Shown one piece after another: positions 63,832 through 64,000 of a stretch of 64,000 bases of DNA (position 1 is its first letter; each line of letters starts with the position of its first letter). The stretch comes from Sclerurus mexicanus (Eukaryota; Chordata; Aves; Passeriformes; Furnariidae): positions 17,445-81,444 of the forward strand of contig VWZF01004801.1 in the NCBI GenBank assembly GCA_013396755.1, in the 5' to 3' direction. Below the pieces are notes generated by a model that saw nothing but the letters and a program-made list of their open reading frames with translations, was not told the origin of the DNA and did no database searches. The position numbers and the translations under genes were made by a program.

Positions 63832-64000
63832 TGTTATAGTTTCAGAATTGGTGATGGAATTTCTGTCCCCCTAACAACACAGAGTTTGGGCACTAACACC
63901 CAACCCCCTAACTACTAGCTAGCAAAAGGCGTGGCTGATTGCTAAAGATTCCAATTTGATTGCTGAGGGGAGGTGAGGGAGAAGGAAGAGAAGGGTTTTG
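63832..64000 (+). mobile_element. LTR of the TGTTATAG family, copy 3, cut by the window end
   Basis: Starts TGTTATAGTTTCAGAATTGG, sharing the 5' terminus of the copies at 12528 and 29246, then diverges. It continues past the window. Confidence 0.45.

Noticed and set aside
1..64000. CRISPR arrays, operons, phage or bacterial defence systems, tRNA or rRNA genes
   Set aside because: No regular spaced repeats, no dense ORFs and no cloverleaf were seen; the sequence is vertebrate intronic DNA.

Overview
This is AT-rich vertebrate nuclear DNA, almost certainly avian. Two observations support that: a CR1 LINE fragment close to the chicken-type consensus at about 62.4-62.8 kb, and several solo LTRs that look like bird endogenous-retrovirus families. 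There is no bacterial, phage, plasmid or CRISPR content. The only protein-coding gene I can support is MCTP1 (multiple C2 and transmembrane domain protein 1), read on the minus strand. Most of the window is its introns and flanking non-coding DNA.

Nine consecutive MCTP1 exons were found by reverse-complement reading and splice-phase matching. From 5' to 3' in the gene they are 56165-56281, 54498-54628, 41994-42180, 36800-36893, 24429-24531, 22236-22338, 21796-21897, 21380-21454 and 19679-19798. Together they make 1032 bp (344 codons). All phases agree across the eight internal junctions. They encode the second C2 domain (C2B), the third C2 domain (C2C), and the linker up to the start of the membrane anchor. 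The upstream exons (N-terminus, C2A) and downstream exons (the two membrane segments, C-terminus) were not recognised here.

The main finding is that this MCTP1 copy looks damaged although its exon architecture is perfect. Exon 41994-42180 has an in-frame TGA where remembered vertebrate orthologues have Arg. Exon 21796-21897 has AT instead of GT at its 5' splice site. Exon 36800-36893 uses a GC donor. Conserved residues are changed: the NPxW motif is altered in both C2 domains, a Ca2+-ligand Asp in C2C is Asn, and two juxtamembrane Arg are Trp and Cys. Several changes fit C-to-T or G-to-A transitions in the sense strand. MCTP1 is Z-linked in chicken (general knowledge), so a decaying W gametolog is one explanation. 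A lineage-specific loss, a duplicated copy and base-calling error are others.

The rest is repeats: solo LTRs at 774-1475, 10551-10975, 12528-~13070, 25526-25996 (with a 61-N gap), 29246-29587, 48533-48832, 49844-50441, 53078-53461 and 63832-end; CR1 pieces at about 46130-46440 and 62397-62842; and a 133-bp near-identical copy of part of the first CR1 placed 48 bp downstream of the TGA-bearing exon. There are also homopyrimidine, A-rich and G/T-rich low-complexity tracts. Long ORFs outside the MCTP1 exons look like chance.
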